Shown: piece after piece, positions 42,501 to 57,482 of the stretch | How the letters are laid out: each line of letters starts with the position of its first letter | How positions within the stretch are numbered: the stretch's first letter is position 1 | NCBI GenBank assembly: GCA_963931865.1 | Contig: OZ007507.1 | Span: 19,409,985-19,473,984, forward strand | DNA: 64,000 nucleotides | DNA from: Axinella damicornis | Lineage: Eukaryota > Porifera > Demospongiae > Axinellida > Axinellidae | Reading direction: 5' to 3' | Translations under genes and position numbers: made by a program | Notes under the pieces: generated by a model | What the model saw: the letters and a program-made list of their open reading frames with translations, nothing else | Told to the model about the DNA's origin: nothing | Databases searched by the model: none

Positions 42501-45500
42501 TATTGGTCACGTAGACACCTAAGTGGCAATACTTAGTGCACAATTAAAGTGCCTGCGGACAAAAAGCGTACACAAAAGCCAACCTTGTAGTACATTGTAA
42601 TTGGTCAGCTATACCGCCTACACATCCGACATTCATTAATCCGCATTCCTGTGACGTCACGAGTCACACAGCTACTGGAATGAAATTCAATGAAGCCCCA
42701 AATGCGAACTTTGGCTGCCCTTGGCTGAAACCGCAAAAAGCGATCACCGAATAGGAAACCTTTGAAGCGTGTTGTAATGATTACCCCATTTGTGACCTTT
42801 TGCACTGTGTGCGCTTAAGCAGTCATGCCAATTGTGGGCTTGCAAACAATAACTGTGTCGATGGGCTAGCAGTCCTTTTGGAACTATAACACACAACTCT
42901 GTCATGGAACTATAACACACAACTCTGTCATGTGCATACACAAAGATGTTGTGTGCAAGCTGTGTGTTTTGTAGTATCAAAAACTTAATGTACTTCAACT
43001 GCCATTTGGGTCAAAGGATATTATGTTTAGGCAATAAGTGGGGTCCCAGGTATATCGTATCCAACATTATGTTTAGGCAATAAGTGGGGTCCCAGGTACG
43101 TATATCGTATCCAACTTGGCTGCATACGGCAGAGTTAGAAGAGAACCACCTGTGGACATTATTCCTATAAGCCAAACACATCTGGAGGCTTCATCTGAGT
43201 TACTGCATTATTCTGGAGATTACTAGAGATTACTAGAGATTACTAGAGATTACTAGCATGTGTCTCATGGAGAGTTTTGTCAGACAGCAAATCAGACAGC
43301 AAATTTGAAAGGAGTCATGTACTCTGTTCCTCCTATACATGCATATACATTAACACATAACGTGCACAATTATTACCCCGTGTGCATGCGCAGCAGGGGT
43401 AAAGTGATATCAGTTTGTCTGTCAGTCTGTCCATGCAATGAAGGCCTTGTTGATGGCTTATGTAGTTCAGGATAGAAGTATCAGAATTCAGAAAATAATA
43501 GCATCTACATAACTCACAGACCAGAGATCCACTCGAGAGGCTGAGAAAAGCAGCGTGAAAGTCGTGTTTCTAATTTATACAACTTGACCACACCCTGTTT
43601 CTAAAATCACAGGCACAACTTACGGTATCTCGTTCTGCATGCTGACATTATCACTGTAAAGATCAGTCGGCTCATTATGCATATCAAGTCAAAGTAACGC
43701 ACGGGGTACATGCTCTGCTGAGCACTTCTAGTTAGACAAAGCTTTGACAAGAGTAACATCGTTTTTCGCCACCGTAATAAAGATGGTGTCATTGTGTGCT
43801 CTTGGCTTAGAATGCAGCCTTCCTGCTGGTACCTTAACTCACAATATTTATTTTGCTCCAGGTACATAATCCCTTTCTCCCCAGGTCATTAGTAATGGCT
43901 TTAGTAGGAAGTGCTATCACCCCAGCCATGTCCTCACAGGAAGAAGACCCTTTTGCTGTTGCTAATTGAGATTTGGAAGTCCTATAAAACACTGTACTGG
44001 AGCATCTGTTGATTATATTGGCACATACCTGCAGTAGTCATGGTGAGACTTGTATTAAAATAAATTTCTGTGCCACATAAGAAATGTGGACACCAGAACA
44101 GGCTTGTTTTAGGATGTGAGCAATGAAGTCTATCTGCCTCTGATCACTCGCGTCCTCTGACTGGAGATCTTATAAGCTCTGACTGTAGCCTCGTTCCCGG
44201 GCCCCAACCCAGCTTTTCCAAAGTGGGAAAGCGGACTGAAAGGGGAGCAAAGTCCACATGCAGGCACCGACCCTTCACAATCTAATATGCGCTGCTTGTA
44301 CCGACCGTTCAGTCACACACAAATACAGCCCACCCAGTGGCTGTGGTAGCTAAAGCGAGATGCCGCTGGGGTTGAGTCAGTCACACCCGGCACTGCAGTT
44401 CTCTGTCCTACTTCATTATCGGAGAGAACATCTTCCGATTAACGGTCATGTGATGAGGGATAAGGGTCACGTGATGAGTCATGTGATGAGGGACAACGGT
44501 CATGTGGTGAGGGATAAGGGTCACATGATGAGTCATGTGATGAGGGACGACAGTCACGTGATGAGTTCAATTAAGAGCATCGTGCTGAAATACTATATGC
44601 CAGTTGGTCAACTAACCCCTCTCAAAGGAGGGGGGAGGAGTTTAATTGAACTTTCATGTTAACATGTATCGATGTATCACATGTGCACGGATACAGTACT
44701 GGACTCATTCAACCGAATTGTCATGGTGATTTGCACAGCTGCCCATGCAATTGGAGTTAACAATTTGATACGATGGATCATTGCCGGAGGCACTTCTGCG
44801 TAGTGGTTCATCCGGGAACATGCACCGTGGCGGTTGCACGGTTAGTAGTGGTGTGTAAGAGTACATTAAGGGCTAGTGTAGTTTCATTGAGCTTTGGATG
44901 GATCATTGCCAGTGGCATTTCTATAGAGTGGGTCATCCGAGAATATGCACTCTGGCGGTTGCACACTTCGTAGTGGTGTGTAAGAGTACATTAAAGGCAG
45001 CGGCAGTGTTTCATTCTTGAATGGTTGAGCATTTCTACGTACAACACGGCTAAAAATCGATCCAGACTGCTGGAGCCGTTCCCAGTGGCCCACACTAAAC
45101 CCGTGCTGCCTACCTAGCCATGTGGCTTATTTAACTCCTTGAAATTGCGAAGAACAAGCCGAACTGAATCATCTGCAGTAGTGTTTAGGAGTGCATGTCT
45201 CGCCTTCCAGTTACCATGGAAACACATGTCTCGCCTTCCAGTTACCATGGAAACAAAAGCTATCATTTTGTTGTCCCTGAGCGGTTACCGAGATCCTGGA
45301 GAAGGCAGACTGTTTGAACCAGGTCCCCCAGGACCTTCCGAAGGATGCAGTGTGAAAACGCCTTCAAGAACACACCTACTCATATAGGGTAGAGCTGAGT
45401 CAACTCCTAGGAGAGAAAGAAAATCTCCTATGGCAATGGTAGAACTCGAACCAGCAACCTTTTGGTGGCTGCTTTATAGAATAATATTATTAAACTCGTT

Positions 45501-45787
45501 TTGTGCTGATAACATTGGTAATGGATCTGTCCCAGTCAGGCTTAGTGCCGCTAATAATTGATTACAAAATAATGAACTGGTACAGCATAGAGTCTACGTA
45601 GTTGACATCATCCTCCAGTAATCTCTAGTAATCTCCAGTAATCTCCAGTAATCTCTAGTAATTTTCAGTGCTCTCCAGTAATCTCCTGTAACCTCCAAGT
45701 AGGTACTCATCTGTCAGCATCATCATAGCGTGCATAAAATTACTAACCTGTCATTAATTATTCCTTTTGTTTGTGCATGTGTGTGTG

Positions 45788-45818
<31 letters not shown>

Positions 45819-47412
45819 TGTGTATGTGTGTATGTGTGTATTCAGGGATCCACATACCAGGCCACAGAGATATCGTCAAGTGTCTCAGTTGCATGGGAAA
45901 CAAAGTTTTCTCTGCTGGGTAAGTCGCTAAATTAATATTGTAGAACGAAGTATTACCAGATCTCAAATATTACAGTGGAATAAAATAATTTATTGCCAAA
46001 CATGATTACAAATGGCAGTTTATCGATGGCGTATTAAAGTATTAAATTTTACTCTATCAGATTGAGCAGCATACGTACAAAGTGTTAACACCTAAGATTA
46101 AATTCCCACATAAATTCTTCAGGGCTATGTATGTGGGATCTATATAGGGTGTACACATGCATAGGGTGTACAGCACATGTAGGGTGTACAGGGTTAATCA
46201 CATGCATAGGGTGTACAGCACATGTAGGGTGTACAGGGTTAATCACATGCATAGGGTGTACAGCACATGTAGGGTGTACAGGGTTAATCACATGCATAGG
46301 GTGTACAGCACATGTAGGGTGTACAGGGTTAATCACATGCATAGGGTGTACAGCACATGTAGGGTGTACAGGGTTAATCACATGCATAGGGTGTACAGCA
46401 CATGTAGGGTGTACAGGGTTAATCACATGCATAGGGTGTACAGCACATGTAGGGTGTACAGGGTTAATCACATGCGTAGGGTGTACAGCACATGTAGGGT
46501 GTACAGGGTTAACTTAATCACATGCATAGGGTGTACAGCACATGTAGGGTGTACAGGGTTAATCACATGCATAGGGTGTACAGCACATGTAGGGTGTACA
46601 GGGTTAACTTAATCACATGCATAGGCTAGCAACTATGTGCACATACTAAACCCGTATGTTTACATCCAACTCAAGACTTTGCTCGGTACTAAATCTGTCC
46701 ATTCTTGTTTACAGTACCTGGAAGTATTAGAGTTCGGTGAACATTTGATAGTTTTGGACAATGGACTTAATATTTTGTAACTCTCAACTGTCTTAGAATT
46801 CGTACCGGTGAAGGTGCTAACTTATTATCGTACATGAAATCTACATCTTCTGTCCAAGATATGTGGTGCACAAGATTCATCTTCTCATCTGCAGCTATGA
46901 CAGAAAGCTGATCATCTATGAAGTGTCCTCCATGCCCGGGGAGCAAGACATCCCTCTGAAGTGCATCCACATGTACGTATGTGTTTGGGTTTCCTTAACC
47001 ATGGTAACCGAACCAACCTTGAGTTTTATTTTTCCGCAAATTTGTCTGACAATTTTGGACATGTAGACGCCATTCACCGCTGTGTACATCATTCTTCAAT
47101 ATTTGGCTGTTTAAATGATGGACATAACAAAGCCTATCCAATTAAACGGACTCTTTGATGCATTAGTGAGCGTGGCTGTTGCCTTGGAGTCAAATCAGAT
47201 TATATACACACAGGGCTTTGTGGACTTCAATTCCACATGGGAAGGAGGAATATGTGTGAATGTGGTTCCAATGTTCTGTCTCGATATGTTGTGTTGACGT
47301 ATTTGATTTCCCTCAGGAATCCAGCTGCCCATGATGCTGGGATCACATGCCTCGTGGTTGCCAAGGACGCAGACAGCAGCACATGGTACGTGTCACTCCC
47401 CCCCTCCCTCCG

Positions 47413-47468
<56 letters not shown>

Positions 47469-47573
47469 TACACAAACTATTTGCAGGCCCATGCAGTTAA
47501 TTCCCACTCACTGGCACCATCTTACGGCTAGAAACCAGATTGATTGATGCATAGGTACATAATAGATAGATAA

Positions 47574-47617
<44 letters not shown>

Positions 47618-50600
47618 GTAGATAGATAGATAGATACATGGATAGATGCATGGATGGGTGGATAGATAGATAGGTAGATAGATTTGTATTGCTTGAATGC
47701 CAGTACGTTTGTGGAATCACTATAGCCAAGTCAGGGTCATGCAATAGTCCATGACCTGGGTGAACTGTTACGGTAGGTTGCGTAAGCACTCCTCCAGCGA
47801 TCGCGCGAGCCCCACTGAGGAATGTTTAGTTATGTAACGGTTATGCAAGAATACCTAATGTTTGTCGTAGGTATGGTTACCATACTTGGGAACACATCAG
47901 GGCGGTTTACACAGCCAATTACCTTGTAGCCTTTCAATGGTGATGACCTTTTGACCTTATGAATGGAAGGGCTACCAGGTTTACTTATCCTTGTGTTGTG
48001 CTGTTCTGGGTGTCCGTTTCTTATTAGCCCCTGTGTGGTTCTGCTACTTGCAGAAAGTGTCATAGAAAGTTAACTGAGGAGAGAGGGAGAGGGTGTTGTT
48101 GGGCTTTCATTGACAATTTGTGGAGCACCTACTGTCCGCCAAGCATATTCCAGCCACATACGTGATGCAACATTCCGGTCACAGTCTATGTCCTAATCCC
48201 ACGCCACCAACATGGCCTGGGAATGAGGCTATCACTAATTTATTGCAACAGCACAAGGTATAGAAAGAGAGTTGACTAGTGCCAAGTTCAGAGCAGAGGG
48301 TCAAACCGTTGACCTGGTCTGAGATGTTCAGAGGTGAATGCAGTTATTCATGGTAAACCCACCAGACAGTGCATGCCAATGTTTACCTTTTTCGGACAAG
48401 TGATTTTGTTTGAACTCTGTGGTTGTTACATAACGCACTGGTGGCCGACATCAGGCAGCATGCCTCCATTGGAATGCAATTAGCGGCACTCACTAAGAAT
48501 GCTCACAATGGTATTTCCTGCGTTGGTTTATTGGCTATTGGTTGACCTTGCAACTAGATGAGGTCAGACTAGTTGGTGTATGACTTTCAGACCCAACTGC
48601 GCAGATCAGAAGTTGTATAATAATGTCATCATGTAAAGTGTCTGCCAGCGCCATTGGATATGCTGTAGCTCCGATACATATGATGTCATCATGTAAAGGG
48701 CCAACCCATTGGATATGCTGTAGCTCCGATACATATGATGTCATCATGTAAAGGGCCAACCCATTGGATATGCTGTAGCTCCGATACATATGATGTCATC
48801 ATGTAAAGGACCATGCAACCATTGGATATGCTGTAGCTCCGATACATATGATGTCATCATGTAAAGGACCATGCAACCATTGGATATGCTGTAGCTCTAA
48901 TACATATGATGTCATCATGTAAAGGACCATGCAACCATTGGATATGTTCATCATGTAAAGGGCCAACCATTGATGTCATCATGTGGAGGGCCAACCATTG
49001 GATATGCTGTAGCAACGTATATGATCTAAGGGGCTAATCATTAGTTGCTCTAATGTTAATAGTTGCGCCATTCATGGAATTGATACAAATTATCTCATCA
49101 TATAGGGCCTGCTAGTGATACAAACGATCTCAGTGCTCCCACACATAGCTTTGCGTAGGTATGGTGATGCCATTAGTAATAATAGCTCTCCACATTTTTT
49201 TAACTAAATGCAAGCACCACAGCTGGCCTCCAAATATCTATGCTTTTGCTTGTGGAAGCTACTGTGGTGATGTCATGTGCAGCTCTTGTATTGGTGCATT
49301 TATACCGGTACACTGCTGTTCAACTGTCACTACCGGCAGTTTTGTATACAAACGATCTCGGTGCTCCCACACGTAGCAGTATTGTATGTATACAAACGAT
49401 CTGAGAAAGAAAGTCAGCTGCCGGTGAGCTGATCATTGCCTGATCATGGGGTGGAATATCATGTAATATTTTAAGGTCAAAGTAACAATTTAGTGGATTG
49501 CTGATTGCATGAGCAGGCATTTAGCTCTGGATACAGCTGTGTAGTACAGTGTAGGAGGGGGCGTGTCCAATCATGATCTGGATACAGCTGTGTAGTACAG
49601 TGTAGGAGGGAGGCATGTCCAATCATGATCTGGATACAGCTGTGTAGTACAGTGTAGGAGGGAGGCATGTCCAATCATGATCTGGATACAGCTGTGTAGT
49701 ACAGTGTAGGAGGGAGGCATGTCCAATCATGATCTGGATACAGCTGTGTAGTACAGTGTAGGAGGGGGCGTGTCCAATCATGATCTGGATACAGCTGTGT
49801 AGTACAGTGTAGGAGGGGGCGTGTCCAATCATGATCTGGATACAGCTGTGTAGTACAGTGTAGGAGGGAGGCGTGTCCAATCATGATCTGGATACAGCTG
49901 TGTAGTACAGTGTAGGAGGGGGCGTGTCCAATCATGATCTGGATACAGCTGTGTAGTACAGTGTAGGAGGGGGCATGTCCAATCATGATCTGGATACAGC
50001 TGTGTAGTACAGTGTAGGAGGGGGCGTGTCCAATCATGATCTATACACAGTGTAATTATAAGAGGGAGCACGTCTAATCATGATCTGGATACAGCTGTGT
50101 AGCACATATATATCGCAGGGTGCATCCAATCATGTAGACCGCCTTAAAGAAACTGCAAGGTCAAAGGACAGTGATTTGCCTTAAAAGTCTTCTACATTAC
50201 TTGGAAAATCATTTGGCTTCAAGACTGGAAGTGTTCTTTGTACCTGTTTACTAATTAACTCATTAGCATTTAGCATAGCAGGGTCACTCAGTGCACATTG
50301 AGCTTCCATGCACCTTCGACCTGCCCCATCCTGTTTGTGTATGCTTAGGAGATCAGTAGTTCATTAGTTCGTTCATAACCATGACTACCACCACCTCACA
50401 CTTTGTATGTATGCATGCTCAGGAAATGAGAAAAGACACTTCCAAGAAAACCTGAACAAAGAGCATTTGTGCCTGAGGGTTGATCAAATTTCTGTTTGTC
50501 AGGTTCTTAAGAGCTCTATGGGTTGTGGCCAATTTTAGTAGAACTCTGTATAGATTTGAGGACTTGATCGATATGGATATGGGAATTATTGTTGTCACTA

Positions 50601-53600
50601 TAGCAACGTCCTTTATGTAACTGGTCTACAAAGCTAGACTGCACTGGGAGTAGTGGAATAGACCTTAAAATGAAATTCTAGGTTTCTGTTGCCATGACAA
50701 CAACAACCCATTGTACCCAGATTTGAGGATGTATAGTGTGGACTCCCAAAATCATCCCATTGGAGCCCATACGAACGTTTTTTTTCCACTGGAGGTGCCT
50801 CCAGTGGAAAAATTCTTGGATTTGTATGAATGGGCTTCAATGGGGATTTTGGGAGACCGTAACTTGCATCCTAGTTACTCAAATCTGGCTAGTTGCATGT
50901 TGTTGTCATGGCAACAGAAACCTGGAATTTCATTTTAGTGGAATAAGTACATAGAACTTACTCTTCAAGATGTCACAAGGTATACAAAGCTATTCAGGCC
51001 CCTTGTTGACATTACTTGTAAATTTATTTGTTGTTTGTCACTAATTTTGTTTTGCGTTAATCATCACTTAAATTGAGTTTTACATGTTTAAATGTGCAGG
51101 ATTGCCACAGGCTCCTTTGATAAGAGGGTGAAGATTTGGACGGTAGACGGGAAACTCATTCACTCTATTCAGTGCAAGTACGTAGTACCAGAATTATGTA
51201 GCTAAAATGTTGTATTTGACCCATCAAGAGGGAGTTATCTCTTATAGCTGAACATATACACCGCTATCCACAATCCAGTGACGCGGTGAGTGGGGTGTGC
51301 TATGTGCCGCAGATGAGGGTCCTATGGATCAGCGCAGGGACGTCCATGCCCAACTTCTATGAACCAAAGTCCGGAGAAAATGTTCGTCATGCTGCACGTG
51401 TCATATGCTGCCTCTAGATCTGTCATGTGTTTCTGTCTGATAGCTCTCAGGGTCACAAGTACATAGACACTTCTCTCTGGCAGGGACAGTAGTCCTCTGC
51501 AGTAATCTATAGTAATCTATAGTAATCTCTAGTAAATGCTAGTAATCTCTAGTAATCTCTAGTAAATGCTAGTGTCCTATAAGTGACTTGTGAAGTGGTT
51601 GACTGTGAACCAAAGGTACCATGCAGGTTCATATCTGCCTCCTGCTTCACAGGTGAAATGCTTTCACTTGGAAGATCTAGACCAGCCTTTGGCTGGGAGG
51701 GAATTGAACGCCATAACTGCAGCTGCTAAGAGGTTTATGATTTCTGCAGATTTCGGACTGTATGCCTGTGCTGGGGAGCACCAAGCACGTAACTGGGTAC
51801 GTTGCTGTCCACATTTTATCTGCCATAATTATGTCTACATTGGTGTTAACCGTAAATACCCTTTCATAGAACAGTGTTTAGAATTCAGCTCAACAAATCA
51901 GACACCTCGAACATGACTGTACTTTAAATTGCGTAATAGACATTGCACACTTTGCAAAGACCAACGGCTGTTTTGGGTAAGTAGCAATAAACACGTTTTT
52001 ATTAATGTGCATTACGGGGCTAGTTAGTGCACTCGGGCAGTGTTGTAGTAGACCCTCAAGGGTCTGTGCAACTATATCCTAGGCTCTCCATCTCTTTTCA
52101 AATTGTAGCAGATAGCCCACGTGTGAGGAAGCTTTGTTTAGCATGACTGACCAGAGTCGGTTTAGTTATAGTTTCTAGAGTCATAGGTGGCACTTTATAA
52201 AAGAGGTTTAAAAAGGGCTAATTTATAAGTATAGGTTAATGTACATTATGGTAGTTTAGTGTACAAGGGGCAGTAACGTGAGTCTCGTTACATTGACAGG
52301 GAAATCTGGTTCTACAGCAGGAGAGGGAAGAATAATTGGCACTTGCTATTTGTTCTGGAAGAATTGGTTGTGAATGTGCTGTCGAAGTTGTCAAACATAG
52401 CAGCCAAATGTCCCTGTAATCTAGTCATCAGTCACGTGCAAAAATTATGCCAGCTTTCTTTCCCTCCGGGTCTTCGGCGCCACAGGCAAGCACCATCGCA
52501 TCAGAATTTTCCAGCGTGTGCCAGGCAGGAATATCCCCACAGACATCATGCCACTGTGAAATTCAACCCCTACTGATTCCATTTGCGTCATGCAACGGTC
52601 GATGACACGCACCTCCAGTTAAATCAACCATTGTAATGAAAGCCTGGCTGGATAGGAGAGGCTATACTGTGTACATCGCAAATTGACCTCACTATACCCT
52701 ATACCCTATACCCTTATCATGAATATTGCATGATTACCACATGAGTTTGCATGACAACCACATAGCTTGTGTAGGTATTATCTATGGCATTATCTATGGC
52801 AACTACTGTAACCATGGTAACCGTGGCCATGTGAGGATGACTTGTTCATTTTTTTTAGGAACAGTACCGTGCAGCTCTTGAAATACTTTGCTGAAATCAA
52901 TGAAGTGGTTGGTGAGTTGAGTTCCAAGTTAGTATGTAGCTGTTGTAGCAAAAAAGGCGCATTAATTATATTTGTCCTCCTGGGTATTGTGTGATTACTT
53001 AATTAACTTAAATACTTAAATGGAACAGATATGAATTTAAGACGTCAAGTTCCAATATGGATATTATGATCGTGTGTGTGCGCAGGTACCACCAATCGGA
53101 AGGCAGTGTTGAGTTGGCGGTACAATCCCAGCTGCTGTGTCTGTGTGCAGGACGCTCCCTCCGTCTCCCACATCGAAACACTTACATACAGTGAGCCACT
53201 CTCACGTGCTGTCATTACGCAACTGAGCTATTAACTCTTAGCATACTTTTTACAATGTCATGTTTTTTCCGATTCTGTTGTTAGCAGCAGTAATATTAAA
53301 CCAGCTCGTGGTATTCCCTGGGCTTTATAGGGTGTACAAAGGCATGCGTGACTGGTTTGAGTAAACTTGGAAACCATGATCGGAATTAGCTAGACACTCT
53401 ACGTATCACATGCTGCAATTAGTAGTGGTAAGTGTTAACACTTTATATGCGAGAGTGCACATGCAGTTCGAGTCAATATTATCACTGTGATAATATTTTG
53501 GTTGACTTGGAACTGTGCACTCGCATATAAAGTGTTAACTGGAGACCCATCCTGTAGTTACTGATGCAACATCGTGGGCACACACACAAGCCAGTGTATA

Positions 53601-56600
53601 CTCGATATTGAAGAATGCTGGTTTTTCTTTTGTTTTGCATCTCATACCCGCCATTTTGATGTCACCATTAGGTAAACTGACTCGGTCTTATTTTTTGTTG
53701 AAACTAATTACAGTGGGTGGATCCTTATAATTAACACTGTAGAGTCAAGTGCTATTAGGCACAGGTCACTTAACCCATTAACCGATAAATTATTTTTCTC
53801 CGGAGGTCTCTAGTAGCGTATGGATGCATTAAACCTACCATATCTCCAGTTCTCTCAGCTTTTCAGCCCCCAAACTCCACACACCTGACCTTGCAGCAAT
53901 CCTCTACACTTTCGTGACTTTAACCACACCCACCCATCAAGGGACATCCAATAGTCACGGCTCTCGGCCGACCATCGCTCGACTAGACTGAGAAAAATGC
54001 GTCACTGCCAGAAAAGGAGGGCCTACAAGGCGAGAGGACTGTTTTCTCAGCCCATTTGTGCAAAGGAGGACAGAAGTGGCCCGCTGGGCTCCAACCAAGG
54101 GCTCTTCAAGGCTAAGCCCAAACACCGCCATGCTGTCTGCACCCTTCGGGTGCACCCACCCACCTCCCCCTGCCCCGCCCTCTCTGCTGGCGCAGAGCCT
54201 ATCTCCCAAGGACATTGCCGGAAGTCTGACATCACTGATGAAATCTCATGCCGTCTGTAGACGGCTTCATCGGTTAAAGTGTTAAAGTCGCATATTTGCT
54301 GGTTCAACTCTCGTCTCACATACTCTTTATTAAGCGCTAGCACTGAAGTTTTCTTCCAGAAACTGCCTTTTTCAATCCTATAGAATAGATAATTCGAAAT
54401 GCACACTTCCTATTTGAGGCATGTCATTCGAAATTAAGCTCATCTCGATTATAGGTGCATATTTCCTTCCAGTGGAGATATAGCTAGGTGCATGTGCCTA
54501 ACAACGAATGACAATAATTGCTCTCCAAGTTGGCATACTAAACGACTGTGATCCTTGTACTGTGAAACATTCCCTAGCTACGTACGTAGTTGCTTTTGTT
54601 AACAATGTAGACTTGGCCGATTTCTTTTAGTTTCATCTTAGGATCAAGTGAGTCTGTGCAGCGACACAATGATTTGGTCTGCTGCTATGTACAAGTGGAT
54701 AACTTCCTTATCCGGCGCACACATGCAGCTAACAAGGTTCCGATCCTGCTCTTCACTGGCAGCTATGATGGAGCGGTCACCAAGTGGGAGAGACTGCAGC
54801 TGAACCCATTCATGTACAGGTGGGCATTATACAGTGTAACACAGTGTAACACAGTGTAACACAGTGTAACATACAGTGTAACACAGTGTAATACAGTGTA
54901 ACACAGTGTAACATGGTGTAACTTTTTCACTTTGAAGTAGTGAAAAAGTGATGGGCAGTCTCAGTGTAAAACACTGCTGTTCTGTGTGAAAACCGTCGTG
55001 GGATAATTTTGAACTAGATCAACTGAAGAAAACCGTTATACTCACCTGTGCTTCTGGCATAATTACTGTGTGCATATCTTCCTAGTAATGTATCATTCCA
55101 GCACTTCATCATGACCTTCACATGAACTCATCATGACCTGCTATGACTTCACATGAAATGGTATTATCCATCAGCATCTTGAATTAAACCCGGCAGTATC
55201 GACCAGCGGGTTTATTTGCCACCCAGCGACCTCATTAACAACCATATTTGGTTGGTGTGACTTGTCCGCTGGTTCTCTTCAAGGGGTGCTAAGGTTTGTA
55301 GTTACACAACACTTGCCATTGAGGGTCACCATGGCAGCAGGAATGATGCAATGGGCAATTAACACCTCTCAAGTCTGGTTATGTCTGAACACTGAAATAT
55401 AATATTGAACCCTGTAACCCCTGCTGCTAGGCAATCAAGTCCTCCCTCAGAAATATTCAGTTGTGGTAACTTGATTACCCTAATGACCCCACTGACCTGG
55501 AGGTGTTTTGAGCAGATGTCCATTAATGCATCTCTAATGGGTTATAGTTGTCCAATACCCATCCACACAGAAGGTGCAATACCCTTTTGCCCCCAACAGG
55601 TAAATGCAAACATGTGAGTTCAACTGAGGCTAGAGTGTGGGCTTGAGTACTAGCACGTGCACTTTGTCCCACGTGTTGACAGTCATCTGCTCCCCTGGCC
55701 CTAGCCCTCCGTTGTACCCAGCAAGGTCTGGAGTCCAAGGGAATTGTTGGATGTAATCATGTGAGATATGGGTTTTACACGTTACACTTTGTCCCATTTG
55801 TTGACAGTCACATTACACTCGTCCATTGTATACCTGTACCAAGCAAGGTCTTGAGTCCAAGGGAATCGATTGGATTAATTATGTACTAATTAGCAGCTGT
55901 GCATACATACCTCTGTACATGTAGTCATTGAGGATCTGCAAGACACGTACTAGCACGTACTGCAGCTGTTGAAGTTTGATTGCATGTACTACGTAATATT
56001 GGCCTTCCACACACATGGTATTCACACATATGCGCAGTATATTCACAAACACTGAGAGGTATAATGATATGTCATCACTCAACAATGCCCATCTTCTCCC
56101 TGCTCCCCCTCCCTCCCTCCCTCCCTCCCTCCCTCCCTCCCTCCCTCGAGCTCCCTCCCTCCCTCCCTCCCTCCCTCCCTCCCTCCCTCCCTCCCTCCCT
56201 CCTTCCCTCCCTCCCTCCCTCCCTCCTTCCCTCCCTCCCTCCCTCCCTTCCCTGTCACAGCCAGGAGCCATTGCCTTACCGTGAGCAGCTGGGGATTCAC
56301 TTGGAAAGTGAGGAGGGAGAGAAGAACATGCTGGAGATCCTTCAGTGCCACCAGAGTGGGGGGGCGAGTGGGGAGGTGAGTGGGCCCCAAACTGAGGCCA
56401 GAAGAGGGAAACTGAAAGAAGGCCTGAGTGAGGAAGTGAAGGAAAGAACAAGGAAAAGGCTAATGAAGGTATAATGATCTTATGTCATACAGTAAGACTA
56501 TTAATTACAGGTACTAACTTTAGCGATATGGCATAGGTCTAGTAATCTATCAGCTACAAATGCCATGGCACCATACAAAATAAGCAGCTGCAAAAGTACA

Positions 56601-57397
56601 GATGCTAATGCAGAACACAGCAGCTGCACAGAGTGCAACCAACAGTTACTGCAATGAGCAGCTGGATTACTTGCTTATAATCATGTACCTGCCAATTTGC
56701 TAAATCTGACCCATGCACACACCCCAGCCCAAGTTCAGAGGGTTTCTGAAGTCCTTGTTTGTGGAATCTCTTGACTTCCTGGTCGCTTCCTCGCTGGATG
56801 GAAAGATCTGTGAGCCGATGTTAGAGTTAGGGTTAGGGTTAGGGGCGGGGCTAACTTAGGGTTGTGTTTACTATGGATGTGACAGCATGCATATTGGTGG
56901 AAAGTGTAATAGGATTCACAATGAAGTTGGGTCAGGGGTTAATTAGAATTCCATGCACGCACTTGACAGGGCCAGAGTGCAAACAGTGTGTGAGGGTAAT
57001 TGTTGGCTGCTTGTGGTGTAATAGGATTCATGATACAGTGGTGCAAACAGGCATGATAGGACTATAGTGCAAACGTGCATGAGGGTCCATTTCATGAGGT
57101 GCTATAGTGTAAGAGTCACATGCACTGGCAGTTCTATTGATGTGCACACAGGTGTGACACCCCAATACACACACCACATACCACTGTAACACACCATGCA
57201 GACACAGGTAGCTAGAGGTTGAAGAGTCAAAGTTGATTGTTGAAGCCTATAGACTGCCTTGCTAGTGTGTAAGCACTGCATGCATAATCAGCTACATACG
57301 TATACTTGACTACATATGTGGCTGCATGGCACCAGTAGAGCACTTACTATCCCGTGCACTGTTTGCAGCATGCTGGATTCAGCCTGTGGAATAAATG

Positions 57398-57482
<85 letters not shown>

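Noticed and set aside
45395..45480. Possible tRNA on the minus strand (ggttcgagttctacc)
   Set aside because: A B-box-like sequence is present, but no complete cloverleaf or acceptor stem could be drawn; at best a tRNA-derived fragment.
46085..46612. ORFs up to 151 codons in both directions
   Set aside because: Artefact of the 45-bp minisatellite within a WD40 intron.
49477..50071. Minus-strand ORFs with a repeated HDWTRPLLHCTTQLYPD peptide
   Set aside because: Translation of the 51-52-bp minisatellite; no unique sequence.
54047..54406. Minus-strand ORF of 119 codons in a WD40 intron
   Set aside because: No recognisable domain; the interval 53,770-54,290 has taaccgat/atcggtta ends and looks like a decayed inverted-repeat element.
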